This document shows positions 63,151-64,000 of a stretch of DNA of 64,000 nt, in pieces (position 1 is the first letter of the stretch; every line of letters begins with the position of its first letter). This DNA comes from Bog-756 sp963718405 (GTDB lineage Bacteria > Actinomycetota > Acidimicrobiia > Acidimicrobiales > RAAP-2), in NCBI GenBank assembly GCA_963718405.1, contig CAVQYZ010000002.1, forward strand, positions 248,001-312,000, read 5' to 3'. The position numbers and the translations under genes are program-made. Below the pieces are notes generated by a model. The model worked only from the letters and a program-made list of their open reading frames with translations, did no database searches and was not told the origin of the DNA.

Positions 63151-64000
63151 GTGCTGTCCATCGACCTCATCCGCAACTTCTCCATCATCAGCCATGTCGA
63201 TCACGGCAAGTCGACCCTCTCGGATCGCATCCTGGAGCTCACCGGGGCGGTGGATCCACGGCTGATGCGTGAGCAGTACCTCGACTCCATGGACATCGAG
63301 CGTGAGCGCGGGATCACCATCAAGGCCCAGAACGTCCGGGTGCCCTGGAAGGTCCCACACCCTGCACCTGATCGACACCCCCGGTCACGTGGACTTCGGG
63401 TATGAGGTCAGCCGGTCGTTGGCCGCCTGCGAGGGGGCCGTGCTCCTGGTCGACGCCTCCCAGGGCATTCAGGCCCAGACCCTGGCCAACTGCTACCAGG
63501 CCATCGAGCACGACCTGGAGGTCGTGGCGGTGCTCAACAAGATCGATCTGCCGGCCGCCGACCCCGAGCGGTGTGCGGCCGAGATCGAGCGGGTGCTGGG
63601 TCTGGATGCAGCCGGGATCCTGCGGATCTCGGCCAAGACCGGCGGGGGCGTTCCCGAGCTGCTGGACGCCATCATCGAACGGATCCCGGCCCCGACCGGA
63701 GACCCGGACGCTCCTCTGCAGGCCCTCATCTTCGACTCCTCCTACGACCAGTACCGGGGGGTGGTGAGCTCGATCCGGGTCATGGAGGGCACCTTGACCA
63801 AGAAGGACCGGCTGCGGTTCATGCAGGCGGCCAGCAACCACGAGATCGAAGAGATCGGGATCCGGACCCCGATCACCGTGCCGGTGGATGAGTTGGGCCC
63901 CGGTGAGGTGGGCTACCTGATCGCCGGGATCAAGGACGTGGGCGGCGCCCGCTCCGGTGAGACCGTGACCACCACCGCCCATCCGGCCGCCGCCGCTCTG
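63151..64000 (+). CDS. lepA: Elongation factor 4 (LepA), N-terminal part, one frameshift
   Basis: GTG start at 63151: SIDLIRNFSIISHVDHGKST (G1), ERERGITIKAQNVRVPW (G2). A shift near 63350, then LHLIDTPGHVDFGYEVSRSL (G3), VLNKIDLPAADPERCAAEI (G4), ISAKTGGGVPELLDAI (G5), and domain II ALIFDSSYDQYRGVVSSIRV. The gene runs out of the window at about residue 283 of some 600. LepA back-translocates ribosomes. The shift in a nearly universal gene is a strong sign of a sequence error. Confidence 0.95.

Noticed and set aside
1..64000. Phage, transposase, toxin-antitoxin, restriction or CRISPR-Cas genes
   Set aside because: I looked for their hallmark motifs on both strands and found none.

Overview
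The window is high-GC DNA with strongly GC3-biased genes and many GTG or TTG starts. It encodes DUF1707 and DUF2510 proteins, PadR and TetR regulators, F420-type luciferase-like (LLM) oxidoreductases, DinB-fold proteins of the mycothiol-dependent kind, and a DnaE2/ImuB/ImuA' mutasome. This points to an actinobacterium. A deep-branching class such as Acidimicrobiia is my best guess, but it is an inference: there is no rRNA here.

Layout. 0-10 kb: a PhyH-type oxygenase, an NTF2-fold protein, a secreted Ig-repeat protein, a HAD phosphatase, a broken methyltransferase, a large YfhO-type membrane protein and a ketopantoate-reductase-like enzyme. 10.7-13.5 kb: a histidine kinase / response regulator / DUF4097 operon. 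13.8-17.4 kb: a lipoprotein beta-propeller and an SGNH hydrolase carrying 126-bp tandem repeats. 17.8-20.2 kb: a PadR-controlled ABC transporter operon with a clear palindromic operator. 20.2-24.8 kb: adenosine deaminase, GNAT, tRNA-Ala(GGC), a DinB-like protein and an anchored envelope protein. 24.8-33.7 kb: core genes leuS, folP-like and holA mixed with an LLM oxidoreductase, a PAC2 protein, a phosphotransferase and a CnoX-like thioredoxin. 34.7-39.8 kb: imuA'-imuB-dnaE2 as one SOS operon with a LexA box on the start codon. 39.87-40.10 kb: a structured RNA candidate ending in a perfect UUCG terminator hairpin, transcribed away from the SOS operon. 40.3-49.5 kb: small-molecule enzymes (VOC, RidA, DinB, MBL, class C serine hydrolase), a CPA1 antiporter and a polyprenyl synthase. 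49.5-61.1 kb: two divergent operons around a TetR-type palindrome that carry cyp51, its 3Fe-4S ferredoxin, a second P450, SDRs, an aldehyde dehydrogenase, a CMD protein, an enoyl-CoA hydratase, an LLM oxidoreductase and a thioesterase. 61.2-64 kb: a branched-chain-type binding protein, rpsT and the start of lepA.

How they work together. The best-defined systems are the SOS mutasome (LexA-controlled translesion synthesis) and the cyp51 region. The gene content of the latter matches, from memory, Rv0763c-Rv0771 of Mycobacterium tuberculosis, with the rightward genes reordered and extended by a beta-oxidation-like tail.

Sequence quality. At least fourteen otherwise well-conserved genes, including lepA and cyp51, are broken by one or a few single-base shifts, often beside short homopolymers. 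I read most of these as assembly or sequencing indels, not pseudogenes, and annotate the genes across the shifts.
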